Shown: positions 23,301 through 34,900 of the stretch, piece by piece
Layout of the letters: every line of letters starts with the position of its first letter
How positions within the stretch are numbered: position 1 is the stretch's first letter
NCBI GenBank assembly: GCA_948470475.1
Contig: OX419337.1
Coordinates: 31,252,872-31,316,871, forward strand
Source of the DNA: Galaxea fascicularis
Taxonomy: Eukaryota > Cnidaria > Anthozoa > Scleractinia > Euphylliidae
Direction: 5' to 3'
Length of the DNA stretch: 64,000 nt
The notes under the pieces: generated by a model
What the model was told of the DNA's origin: nothing
The model's database searches: none
Seen by the model: the letters and a program-made list of their open reading frames with translations, nothing else
Translations under genes and position numbers: made by a program

Positions 23301-24401
23301 GTGGAGATGCTGTGGGGATAGACTGATAACAACATGAACAGCCGTTTGACACTGAAACGCTAATTGTAAACCAATTCATCTGACTAGAAACATTTCTAGA
23401 CGGAATCATATGGTAAGAAACCATCAGATGTAGCTTCGTTTTCGCTTCTTAAAATGGAAAATTATACCGCGACTTCTGTTATGCATCGGTTCCATAAATC
23501 GACCGTTTTCCTGAACAACTAGCGTCACTTGTTATAATGAACGTGTTTATATCTACAAAGAAAGTTCTAGATATTGCTACGCGAGCGAAGCGAATGACCG
23601 AGATGATTTTACTTTTGTGACGTGAACAAATGCATTACTTAATCTTGAACTGTGACGAAAGAGAAGAAAAGAAAAGAAGAGAAACCTACATAAGTTGTTA
23701 ATTAGTGTTTCTTTTAGATCGGCTGGAGCAGTTGAATGGGTCAATCAAGACGTTGAATCAGTGAATATACACTGAAATTCTAAGCTTATTATTGATTAAA
23801 TAAAGAACAGTGTAAGCGTCTCAATCAGTAAGTGTTCACAATAAAAAACAATTAACCGCGGATGGAATTTTATCTTACTATTTATATTCACGGTTTACTC
23901 TTTATAAAGCTTAAATTTACAAGATTAGCCCTCATATCATCCAACGAACAAAACTTTAGCTATCAGCTGAACTTTCCTGTGCTTAGCGGACGTAGACGAA
24001 ATTGAAATTCTCACAATTCAACAAAAGTTTCATCAGTGCTGTAAAATTTATTTTGTCAAAGATTTCCGAAACTCCGAGCATTCTCTGAAAGTTTCCGACT
24101 TATCGAAAAATTGTCCATGGTTAATTTATTGAGTATTTTTCAAACAAACAATATGTTATGAAAGGATGGATAAGTTGCAATGAAGGTAACAATAATTCCG
24201 AGTTCTAAATAAACAGCTTTTGCAGTAAAACACAGAGGCTGTTTTAGTTCACAAAACCCGAGATCCGCTAACACTCTTCCCCGAGTCCTGTCAGTTTTCA
24301 CAGCCAAGAAGAAATATGTAATTACCTTTCGTATCCAAAGTGCTACCATTGTCCTCTACTTTAACCATTTTGTCCTTTGAGTTCTTCCTTTTACTTGATT
24401 T
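14322..24401 (-). CDS. Disordered multi-phosphosite (RRGSSG-repeat) protein, family unknown
   Basis: The main exon (17206-14322) encodes about 960 residues in one uninterrupted frame. A candidate upstream exon (24401-24326) joins it in phase. I recognise no catalytic domain. The protein is Ser, Lys, Arg and Glu rich and mostly disordered. RRGSSGEVLL occurs twice (about residues 168-177 and 193-202, numbering from an ATG at 17240), with variants at 256-264 and 282-290 and a final RRGS at 949-952. Further R-x-x-S sites are RSAS, RSRSMHDI, RSRSLYNV and RRCASMDSF. Two copies of a helical module, RRxS...ALxELxPG, lie at about 45-68 and 422-443. A possible coiled coil lies near 560-595 and a basic patch near 622-655. 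Such motifs suit PKA-class kinases and 14-3-3 binding, so a scaffold or cytoskeletal regulator is plausible but unproven. Transcription is convergent with the receptor. Confidence 0.85.
17207..24325. other. Putative 7.1-kb intron of the RRGSSG-repeat gene
   Basis: This follows if the exon at 24326-24401 is real. The only structured element I see is the palindrome at 20077-20275 with its right extension to 20339, plus a short hairpin at about 20989-21016 (TTTGCGGGAC...GTCCCGCAAAA). No other coding signal was noticed. Confidence 0.5.
20077..20275. repeat. Near-perfect palindrome with inverted hammerhead-like cores
   Basis: Two arms of about 94 bp are inverted around a spacer of about 12 bp. 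Each arm reads inward through TTGGTATTATCAACAGAGTT, GACCACCGTACAGGGATTCT and a block containing CTGACGA (20185-20191 on plus) followed 13 bases later by GAAAC (20205-20209). The left arm has the same block on the minus strand. A right extension to about 20339 matches the single-arm copy at 4684-4790. CUGANGA...GAAA is the conserved hammerhead ribozyme core. Penelope-like retroelements are known to carry hammerheads near their ends, so I tentatively place it there. Confidence 0.7.
24326..24401 (-). CDS. Candidate upstream coding exon of the RRGSSG-repeat gene
   Basis: On the minus strand TTTCCATTACTTTGCAG precedes the exon and GTAATT follows it. The 76 bases are open and encode a Lys/Ser-rich segment: KSSKRKNSKDK, then MVKVEDNGSTLDTK. 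The exon ends one base into a codon, which fits the two bases at the start of the 17206 exon (together GAA). An internal ATG has a good context (A at -3, G at +4) and could be the start codon. Support is splice signals and phase only; no transcript evidence. Confidence 0.5.
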
Positions 24402-27301
24402 CTGCAAAGTAATGGAAAGCGACATTAGTTGTTTTGCGCCAACTGATCATACATAATTCCTCCACAACACGGAAGCAACATGGTCTTAGTTTGACAACCT
24501 TGGCCAGTGCGACTCTTGAAAAAGATTTCCTTATGCACGTTTATGCGACTATTGTCATGTACTATGGCTTGCCCTTGAAAGTACATCCATCTTATACATT
24601 TTCTCGCTATAATTAATGATTAACTAATCTCGTACCATCCCACTGATCACTATATATATTAGGCCTTTTCATATTCCAAAGTCAATATTGTGACGTAATC
24701 TTCCACCTACTTTCCGTTTTATATGTTCAGTCTGGTTTTGCAATAGCTACTACATGGCAATTTTCGAAAGCTTAAATAACTCTCGACGCTGGAGTGACAT
24801 TATTTGAGTTAATAAGTATCTACCTTTGCATCTGAAAATGTAACTTTAACGAACACTCAACTGCATGGTTTAAGGAATCGAGGGTCGATTACTATGCAGT
24901 TAAATTTGCCCCGGACGAACAGTTTGAGGTGGAGATAAAATAACTTGCTCCCACTTAAGGAAGAATTGCCACAACATCAACTCCTCATTTTTGGAGTTCA
25001 ACAAATTACTGAGTGGATCCCGTCTGCCCTGGTATCACATGTTTTGCGTACGTCGCATACTCAAGGCTATTTTTATAGCAGCAACGAAGCAGACAAAAAA
25101 AAATGTTGTGGCTTTTTCTTTGTAACCTTTTTTTCACCGGTATGACAATGGAAAGATAAGTTATTATCCGAAGAGCTAGAATTTCTGGTACCTTTTCGAC
25201 GAAGTAATGTGTAGGAAAAATAAAGACAGTCATCCCGTTGCTGTGAGCTTGGATTTTTTAATTATACTGCAAGCTGTTAAATGAACACTTGGCGAATTAG
25301 GATTGGCTTACTGAACAATGACGAGAAAAAATTCCACGCCACGGGAACAGAAATTTCACCTTCGCAGTCGGACACACAAAACGGCTGTGGCTTGTTTTGC
25401 AAACACACGGCTTTTTTGTCCTGGGACATGCAAAGAAAAGATATTGGAAGCCATATACTGGGTACAGATGGTTTACCAGAACACATAAAAAATATGCGCT
25501 TCAGACTTAACTATGCTATGTTCAATATTGTTTCTTGTACGCATCAAAACCAAGACGTGACCGTGAAATTCGTTTTTTTTAGTCATCTATCAAAATTGTT
25601 CCAAGGCTTTTAGCCGTATGCGTATTTAATCTGCCCTCTACTTTGATTTTCAAGACAAATTATAGTTGTTAATACGCGTACGACCCGTGGCCAACACGCG
25701 TGTGAACTCGCACCTGACATCGTGCCTTCGTTTTTTGTTAGATCTCGGTCGGTCCTAACAAGGCCGCTTTACCCAAAGAGAAACGTTTGGTATTAATCTT
25801 AATAGAAGTTTGCATTGATGTGTCTTCAGCCACTACATACGAAACTTTTGACGTTTTCGAAAGTGGTATAGTTCGATAAACATCTCTTGTTTACGGAAGT
25901 TACTTTAAAAATAAAGTTTCTTAAACAACAATTAATTCTTGGCGCGTTTTATGTCAATAACATGTTCAGAAAACTGTGTATAATTGACAGTATCCAAACT
26001 CAGAGGCCAGTGCTGACTTGAATTTGTCTTCTCCAACTGATAAACAAAGCATATTTTTAGGGCAAGGAAACTAAAATTGACTCCTTACAAAAGTCACTAA
26101 CAAAGCTTTTCATTCAAGAACTAGTTAAGATGTCGTTTCCTTAGTTAGGTACGAAGAAGCTACCAATTGCTAAACGCTAAACGCTTAGTAAGAATACGAC
26201 TGCAGAAACACCAGTTCTTCCGAGAGCTTAGCTAAGAGCGTTCCACTTCCACAGTGTCACTGAGGTACGCAATGTAATTCAGACGACTGCCCTTCAAAAT
26301 TTTCTTTTACCAAATCATGATACTTATGAGTAAGTTCTATATCGCTATTCATGTAAACAGAGTTTTCTTTAACACTGGCTTTCGAACGATGCGGCTAACC
26401 AATAGTTAATTAAGGTATAATTTAGAAAATAAGAAGTTACATACCGTAAGTCCTGAGTCTGAAATTAAACTTCGGCTATGAGTAAACGGAACCCCGCTAG
26501 AAACAAGTTGATCGCGATGGCTTATTCAGTGCAGAGTCTCCGGTCGACAGATATTTGACTTAAGTATTGCACGCAGTGTCATAGAATTCTATGACGTCTG
26601 TTACTCCATTACGCCAACCCAGACCGCTTCGAAAGTGTATTCAGCACCATGTCATTCCTAAACAACAAATTTTTTGCGATTGCTAACAAAGCTATCGGTC
26701 CAACTTGCGGCAGCAGGTCATTACGACTGTTGTGTGTGAATCCGTGAGAAAATTATTGCGCCTTGGTTGAGTTTTGTCTTGTTATCCCGGCATTGACAAA
26801 AGGTTCAAAGACCGAAATAATTACCAATGCTGTCCCCTGGGTTTTAAACAAAACCAACGCACGACTCAATAAGCGCTTCAGTTTTTAAAATAACAAATTA
26901 CCGTGTTGAATAAGGGAAATTAATGTTCACCTTTCACCTTAACCCCCTGGGAGGGTCTTTTATCTACATTTAAATGGCTATCCAGGAAATAACTTATCGT
27001 ATCTGACTCTTTTATTGCAACAGCTTAATTCTGTGATTAATACAGAGCTACATAATCATGAAGCAGGGAGAGGATTTTAATACCGAAAATTACCAAGCAA
27101 GGGTGATTTCAAATCAACTGGTTCAAGACGTCAATTCTCCTCACAAGATGTATGAGTGATAAACAGATACGTATGGAGAATGTATGAAAACTATCAGCCA
27201 GTGTTGTTTAACTAACCAGCATTACTAACGGCAAACGTACATGTACATTGTGAAAGATGATTGGGAGAAAGGAAAATGAGTCTGATCGGTGCTTCTTAAG
27301 C
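24402..27301. other. Unassigned non-coding DNA
   Basis: I see no convincing coding exon or repeat. A minus-strand GTATGT donor-like site near 26443 might belong to a 5' untranslated exon of the RRGSSG-repeat gene; this is weak. Confidence 0.5.
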
Positions 27302-27304
27302 TAA

Positions 27305-28042
27305 AGGCCCGGCCAAACGGATCCAACATGTTGATGCAACATCATCCAACATTGTCGAATCCAACATGTTGCACTCGTTTGGCCACCATGTTGCACGATG
27401 TTGCATGATGTTGGATGATGTTGAACGAAGTTTGATTTCCATCAAACATCGTCTTCAACATCATCCAACATTTCTTTTGTCCTTAAGTGTGAACAAACAT
27501 GTTGCATTCGTTTGGCCACCGTGTTCAACATTGTTGAACGCGCGCATGCCCGCTAAGCCGACTTTGCGGGTATCTGTTTCCATGGCAATGATTCACTGTT
27601 TATACTTGCTTCGTGCGTTCCGCGTGGATGTTAAGATACGGTATGGCGAATGAGGAAAGTTTTCAGTCGCTTTCCGAAGAAAGTACAAGCGATCTCTCCG
27701 CAAACAGAAAAAGAAAGGGAAAAGCAGCCGTTGAAAACCCGAAAACTTTGAAATCAAGAAGATGGTGCGACGCAGAGGTAGATAGACTTATCAAACACTT
27801 CAAGAAGAACAAGAGCGGCTAAACACCTCTTTACAGTCGATCGTTCGTGCGCCCTTTTTTAGACAAACCAATATGTTTAAAAAAAGGATTTTGGGTAGAT
27901 TTTGGACCCAGACCTCTCGAGCCCATGTGTTGAATCCAACATGTTGCATTCGTTTGGCCACCTCGTCCAACAATGTGCAACATCGTCCAACAATGTTGGA
28001 TTCAACAATGTTGGATGATGTTGGATCCGTTTGGCCGGGCCT
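27305..28042. mobile_element. PIF/Harbinger-like non-autonomous element with Myb-like ORF
   Basis: Ends AGGCCCGGCCAAACGGATCC and GGATCCGTTTGGCCGGGCCT form terminal inverted repeats. TAA is duplicated on both sides (27302-27304, 28043-28045), the usual target type for PIF/Harbinger. Subterminal regions repeat the words ACATGTTGCA and CGTTTGGCCACC and many CAACAT/ATGTTG palindromic words. It keeps a short Myb/SANT-like ORF and no DDE transposase. Confidence 0.85.
27643..27822 (+). CDS. Short Myb/SANT-like DNA-binding ORF of the Harbinger-like element
   Basis: The 59-residue frame starts at ATG 27643 (MANEES...), has a basic patch (NRKRKGKAAVE) and ends in a helix resembling the first helix of Myb/SANT domains (RRWCDAEVDRLIKHF). 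In PIF/Harbinger elements the second protein is a Myb-like protein that binds the ends and helps the transposase. Here it is truncated after one helix, or continues in an exon now lost. It is element-borne, not a host gene. Confidence 0.55.
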   Translation: MANEESFQSLSEESTSDLSANRKRKGKAAVENPKTLKSRRWCDAEVDRLIKHFKKNKSG

Positions 28043-28097
28043 TAAGGCCTGCTTGAAGAGAGCTGCATTATGCATTAATTAGCTGCTTTCTCGGACG

Positions 28098-28383
28098 AGG
28101 CAGGGTGGCCGAGTGGTTAGGGCGCCGGATTTCAACGCGGTGACCCAGGTTCAAATCCCGCTCTGGCCACTAGCTGGTGTTGTTCTGGGTAAGTACCTGG
28201 TTCAACTCTTCGGTCATCCTTGTAAAATAGCCAACTGGTTTGTCTCCCGCCGGTTTAGATTCTTATCATGTTAAGTTTATTTGAATTATTTGTTTCTATT
28301 GATATAAGTGGAGTGCCTGTAAACTATTGTAGCTTCATAGCTAAGTGCACCTCCACTATAAACAGTATTTTTTTTTTTATAAA
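28098..28383 (+). mobile_element. tRNA-derived SINE (second family)
   Basis: A pol III promoter is visible: A box TGGCCGAGTGG (28106-28116) and B box GGTTCAAATCC (28148-28158), resembling leucine/serine-type tRNA. The acceptor-stem halves do not pair properly and no long variable arm is present. An unrelated body follows, ending in a T-run after ACTATAAACAG. This is a SINE head rather than a functional tRNA gene. Confidence 0.75.
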
Positions 28384-29449
28384 ACGCCTAGTAACAATCC
28401 TTGGTTCGGTTAGATGATATTGACCGCGCGGGTACGAATCATGTGTAAGCGAACTTTACTATCACGGAACCAAAAACAAAACAAACTACAAACAATATCA
28501 ACAACAAAACCCAGTCTAAAGTAAAGATTCAAAGGAAACAACCTCTTTCAGTTGTTTTGGTAAAAATTGCTGTCTTAACAAGGGCCAAAATTATATTAAC
28601 GAGAACGTGTAACGCTATCTATTTAGAAGCAGTGGTGTATATAGAAAGAGATGTTAAATATATTTAATATCTCTAAACTGTCATCAGTTCTTTCTAACGC
28701 AAATTCTAAATCACCGGATGGGTGGTAATGGTTTCACAATTTCATTGTCACTGAAAACGTTTCAAGGAGTAGCGACTGAATGCATGAAAGATCTGTAACA
28801 ACAAATTGCTCCAAAAAGGAAATGAAATATTGTAACGTGGCGCTAGCGCCAGGCGCTGTCGTGAAATAATCATAGTTAAAATTGTATTCTTTCTTTTAGG
28901 CCTTTAAGTTCCTATATCAATGTGTGTAATCTCCTAACAAGTGAACGATGATCACATATTTCATACGTAGGGAGAATCTGAAAGAATGTTAATAACTCAC
29001 TGAACTGACTTCTAGTGATCATTTCCTGTATTCTCATGCTCTGTATTATTGACGAAGTAGTGATATGGTTGGGAGAAGTCAAATGGTGATCTCTAGTCGG
29101 ACTGGTTAAATCTCGGAAACTGAGACTAACCGTCACTTTGTAAAGGGATCGAAGAGGTCACTGCAACTCGTTAGCGGTTAATTAACTTGTTCAAATATTC
29201 TTGAACTTGAAAGAACTTTCCACGAGAAAATAAGGAACGCAAGATAGATTTAAGATTTAAGACAGATTATATATTTTGTCTTAAGTGGTAAAACAGTGAT
29301 TACCTTTTACCGGCTGATGAATATGATGTATGATATAATATACGTAAGTTCTGCTCAAGTGATTTCGAGTAGGTCAAAGTTTAGTATATTCCCTAACTCT
29401 TCAATTTAAAACAACCTCCTACAGAACAATTGAATGAAGAGGGTTCAGT
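28384..29449. other. Unassigned non-coding DNA
   Basis: No gene or recognisable repeat seen. Confidence 0.5.
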
Positions 29450-30110
29450 TGCTAAAGAAAACTGTAATGCTGCTACGGTAGGGGAGTGGTGCACGAAAAT
29501 TCAGCCCGAGATTAAATTGTCAAGCGACTGCGCCTCTAAAAGGAAAGTTACCTACGTTTTTGTCGCGTTTGAATGAAATTAGTGGTGGTTGCGAAAATAT
29601 TCTACCAGACTCGGGATCATTTTGGAGTAAGTTATTTAGAGCGATACTTCTGACTGCCATTCTTGTCCTCTTGTGACTGTTTGTAGAACTGACTGTCGAT
29701 CAAATTGTTGGGCGCGATGATGGCCCGCTTTGACCACAGAGACAGGATAGCCACGTTTTTCGAAGAAATGACACATTTTCTCTGATTTCTTGGAAAAACG
29801 TAACTGGGACCAATTTTAGCACCCATCGCTACATCATTAATTTGTTTGTAATAGTTATCAGCAAATAAAAAACTTGTTCAACTAAATGGGTTAGTGTTTC
29901 CCAGCTTAGTTCTTTTTGCAAAGCTTTTTTCGGTAAGGGTCGGATCACCAAGTGACTCATCGCGCCGCCTTTGTCGGCCGCTGCCAATTATGTCTTTGTG
30001 TTTACTTAAATGCTTAAGCGCCGCCCACTCTTCTGAAGAAAGGTTGGAAATTTGGTGTTACGATTGAATTTTAGTTTGTGAACCATGACTGCACATTTTA
30101 ATGAAAAAAG
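29450..30110 (-). pseudogene. Penelope-like retroelement fragment (minus strand), decayed
   Basis: Read on the minus strand, broken frames give PLE reverse-transcriptase pieces: SSEEWAALKHLSKHKDI, then VAMGAKIGPSYVF, then FFEKRGYPVSVVKAGHHRAQ, then NDPESGRIFSQPPLISFKRD. These match in order the plus-strand copy at 30891-31960. The block RIPFTLTFHPHNHAVK present in that copy is deleted, and frames shift repeatedly. No intact catalytic region. Confidence 0.75.
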
Positions 30111-30890
30111 TCGAAACATGTGAAATGTCCCTCTGGAATAGTCCATTTTGATTTCTTCTGTCACGAAGCTCTTTAGAACCTCTAATTTCATTCGTTCCAC
30201 ATCGCACGAAGCTCTGTTGTTTCAGGGATAGGGTCCATTGTGTTTTTTGTTTGTTTACAGTGTGTTTATTGTTTTCGTAACTAATCCTGTGAGACGTTCC
30301 GAGAGCTTCGTAGCGGCCCTTTGATTTTCAAACATGAAGTGTTTAAAAAATATCTTTGTCCGAGGTGTTAGAACCATCTTTCATCCAAAATTCGAAGCTT
30401 CGTTTCGAGAAAAATTTAGGCCCTTTCTGAGAACTGTGAGTCGGTAAGCGGGAGATTTTCACTTGATAGTTTTCATTTGAAAAATCCTCAAATTACCAGC
30501 GACGCATCACTTGATCGTCACAACACCGTAGTGACCATTCCAGAAAATCTCATATGGTTTGATGCAAGCGTTGGTTTAAAGATTAATGAAAGTAAACCTA
30601 AAAAGTTACGATTCATGATCCTCCGTAGTGTCTTTATTTGGGTTAATCTAATGCTGACACAAGGATCCTTTCATGTGCCCACTAATTAACAACTTTTTCT
30701 TTAAACAAATTAAAAGACAAGGTGATTAACTGGTAAACAGAATGTTGACAAATTCCTTCGCCGCTAAATGCCTTTTTTCAAGACAAAGAAGATGATTCTA
30801 TAGACAACGCGCACAAAGACATTTTTTAAACACAAATCAAAATGAACTCCCCCAGAGGGCCATTGCACCTCTAGATTTTTTCATCAAAAT

Positions 30891-31960
30891 ATGCTGTCGT
30901 GGCGTTTACAAACTAAAATTAAGTCGCAGCACCAAATTCCCCATCTTTCTCCAGAAGAGTGGGCGGCGCTTAAACATCCAAGTAAACACAAAGACGTAGT
31001 TGTCAAAGCGGCCGACAAAGGCGGCGTGGTAGTTGTTTGGCGGTACGACCTAAGCTTTGCGGCAGCTTTCTCACACCTCTCTTTATGCGAAAAACGAGAA
31101 AGATCGCACTTCCACCAACCAAAAATTTGTCGAGGACGCTATTCAGGACTTTATACTCACCAAGAATCACTGCTACTAATCTCACAATCATCGCTACAAC
31201 TTAGTGCCTTTACCTTTTAAGCCAAATTCCTTACACGGCTAACAATCTAGGTCGTCCTATCTCATTCTACTTGTAGTCACCCTACCGAACTCATCTCTCG
31301 CTATTTAAGGTTATGGCGCCTATCGTCAAAGCTTTGACAAGTAACTGAGAACTATAACAAACAGATTAATGGTGTAGTGATGGGTACCAAAATGAGACCC
31401 GGCTTCGCTAATCTTTTCGCAGGATACGTCGAACACCAATTTTTCGATCAATACAACTATCCTAAATATTAACTCTACTCTGGTTGTTACCCTGATTGTT
31501 TTCAATCAATCAGAGGAAATATGCCAGTTCTTTGAAAAACGTGATTATCCTGTCTCTGTGGTTCAGGCGAACCATCATCGCGCCCAACAAATTGATCGAC
31601 AGTCAGCATTAAACACGTCGCACAAGGACAAGAATGACAGAATTCCATTCACCCTCACATTTCACCCTCATAATCACGCAGTAAAAGCCATCATTCTAAA
31701 TAACTTTAAATTACTTTAAACGATCCTGAGACTTGTAGAATCTTTTCGCAACCACCACTTATTTTATTCAAACGCGATAAACACAACTTTCTGGTTAAAA
31801 GCGCACTTAATGAAAACAAATGATCAACCCTGGGCGCGCGCACGATATCGTATCAAAACACCGTTTCGTGCCCATTATATGACGATGTTGTAATCTCCAC
31901 ATGACTGTGCGAATTTTGAGTCATGCCCATAGTGTGTCAAATATTGTTACAACAGCTTCA
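30891..31960 (+). pseudogene. Penelope-like retroelement fragment (plus strand), decayed
   Basis: In order: SPEEWAALKHPSKHKDVVVK, AADKGGVVVVW (the typical PLE N-terminal block), NGVVMGTKMRPGFANLF (RT motif region), FFEKRDYPVSVVQANHHRAQ, and IPFTLTFHPHNHAVKAIILN. The position where RT would have its YIDD catalytic box reads GCYPD, after an in-frame stop. Several stops and frameshifts follow. It is head-to-head with the copy at 29450-30110. Confidence 0.8.
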
Positions 31961-34900
31961 TAACAAAACAGATGGATTTTTATGAGCACCTAGACATAAA
32001 AAGAAAGTGGGATTTTGTACCCAAAAGGTTACGATGCTGTTTGAAAAGTATTTTCAGGGAGGTCTAGTGTTGTAATTTGTGAAAGAAATATGAAAATGAC
32101 TCCTTAATGACTTTCATTAATTGCATGCATGATCGCATGGATTCTCTCAACTTACCTTCAATTGCAAATCATGGCACACTGGACATGCATATTTTACACA
32201 GAAAAAATCTCTTATTCTTTTGAGAGTGCTTAACATCAAAACAACCATTTAGAAAATGACCTCGAGTTTAAAATAGACTGCCATTAAAGACAAATGCGAG
32301 TATCGATCGCCATTCTATCAGTTAATAAACCTTTTCTCAAGGTTTTCTTTCAACATCAGTTCGTTCTTGCTCAGAATTATCAAAGGCACCGTAAGAAAGT
32401 AATACTCACTAGCTTCATTAAAGTGAACACCCTGGGATAGCGCCACACTGTACAACTTACTGATAAAAACCGCAACAAGGCCTCGTGAAGTCAGTACATA
32501 GTAATAATCATGACCATGCAGTAATTATGCATTGCATTTTAGCAATGTTGTGCGCCGCGTAAAACTTCTACAGTCACGATTGAGGTCGTTGATAAAATCG
32601 CCAAGTTTGACAACTTCAATAGAAATTTTTGAGCGGTACTTCCAATGCTGGTCATTGTTTAGAATCCGAATTTTCTGTAAACGGAAACTAAAGTTTTTTT
32701 CCTTGTTTTGAAAATTTCGTGCTCTTCAAAGTGACAATTGTTGTGGTGTAATATCAAGTACTCCAGTCTGCGAAGTATTATAAATGAACGATTATTGTTT
32801 TGAAAAGCTCTGCTCTGTGACTCAACTCCTTACACCAAACACTTCATACAATCTATCTTTACGATGTTATACATCATGTCTCACTCTTCGATTAAATTTA
32901 AAATTCGACGTTTTCACGTCTAATGTCTCTCATATATGTGTGTTGCGAAATAATCGCATATTTCATTCGAGAACGAATAGTCCTTTTGACATTTCATCAA
33001 CTATCACGCTTACCTCTGAAGTATATGAAGAGACTGCGCGGTGAGTTACGGTTTTGTCTAACAAATTAGTCGCAGACGTGGTTGTATTAAAGAGCTGAAG
33101 GGATGACTTAGCATTCCGTCTCTCTAATTGCCAGGTGAAAAAGGTTGAATAATGATTTTAAAAATATGACGTGATGGTCAGACAACTCGGTAATTGGTTT
33201 CGGAAGTAATATTTATAGCATTATTGTTTAACTGTTAACAAGTAATTTCCTCATAAAATTTAACTGTATCCAGTAAGGTACATTTGACAGGAATAAAGAA
33301 AGTGATCAGCTAATAGCGCAAAAATACAAAGATACCAAAAAAATCACATACATGATTGAAGAGGAAAGAGGTGAGTTCAAATAATCCATAGCTTGGGAGA
33401 ACGTCTTCACAAGGATTTTTAAATTACAGCGAAGAAGAATCCATGGCCAATAAAAAGTTGTGTTCTTGCTTCCCACTCACACAGCATACATCCACAAACT
33501 TTTCGCGCCGTGTATGACACCAGGATCAGAAGGATCGCGCGCAAAGTAATGTGGGATGGAAACCCGAGTAGGACTGGTTACGAGTTGAACTTGACGGAAG
33601 GAAAGCAAGCCGTGTTTTTTGAATAAATAGTCTATTTTTAAAACAAACTTCTTTAAATTTTCACTCCCTTGTGGATTTGGCACTCAGGCCTACAAATCGC
33701 TGGCGCCACTACTTATTGGCTTACAGTGATTATTCTGTTAATGCTCTGAAAGGTTTCGTAGTGTAATCCGTAGTGTTTTCGTAACTCTCAGTCTATTCTT
33801 TTGGCCTGACTGATTCCGATAGTTCTAAACTGAGACCATATGACAGCTGATTGAGAAGTACGTTTCTGTGTTATACTTCGCGAGCCTCTAAATGAAATAC
33901 CCACTGAACTTTTACCATTCCAATGAAAGTAAAGAACACTCAGCAAGCGCGCCTCCCTGTTGCGTAATTTATCACTGTGCAGAAGACAATTATTGCAAGT
34001 TTTGAGTCTGAGTGAACGAAATCCTAAGTCATGAAGTCATGCAAGTGAGCATTCATTACCGTTTTCGGGTTTACAAAGTGGCACATTTTATGCTTTAAAT
34101 GGAATCAACTAACCAATACTTTCCTTCTGGGCTGTTAAAGCGTGCAAAGATCTTTACATTGAATTTTTGGTTGATTCGAGTGGGTGGATCATATCACATG
34201 TATATTCAGTAGTAGCGAATGCTTCCTTTGTCACTTTGCAACAAATACTTCTCCAAATTTACCTCTAATATTGGCAGACTTAAGTTAAATTTACCGTCTC
34301 TAGTGTGGGTATGTGAAGTGTTCTGAATATTCGCTGTCTAACGAACACTTGTGTCTAATTTCAAGAACGCACGCGATCATATTAAATCAAACCCCGGTTA
34401 AAGTATATGTCTCCAAGGAGTGGCATTTGAGGGGTAAAAAGCTCGATGAAAGGTGTCTCTGTTATGTAACTTATGCGATAACAAGGAACACTGTCCTACA
34501 GACAAAACCGAGGTAGCTTGAACAGGGTCACTGAAATCCACGGGTTCTACTGACGGCACCCTGCAAAGCCGGGTTAAGTTTCAGTTCAAGTGAAAAATAT
34601 GCTTAAGATATTTTAAGCTCGACTCAAGGACGCCATCTATTTTCGTTCAATATCATTCTCTCTGTACGTAGATTCGTGTAGCAGATCACGAAAACCGGAG
34701 AGTTTTGAATACCAATTTGCTATTCCTTTTTATCCAAAAACCGATTCTTCCTTCACACTTGATGATCCCACATAGAGAAACCTCTTGTTTGCCATAGTGA
34801 TTAACAGCATTTTGGGCCCAAACTAAAAACATGATTTCAATTCGAGTAACGCGACCCAGTAGCAGAACTATGATGAAGCTTAAGTATTTGCAACAGATAA

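Noticed and set aside
26443..26520. Possible 5' untranslated exon of the RRGSSG-repeat gene (donor GTATGT on the minus strand)
   Set aside because: Only a donor-like site is visible; no promoter or coding support.
28101..28175. Possible tRNA-Leu/Ser gene
   Set aside because: A and B boxes are good, but the acceptor stem does not pair, there is no long variable arm and a SINE body follows.
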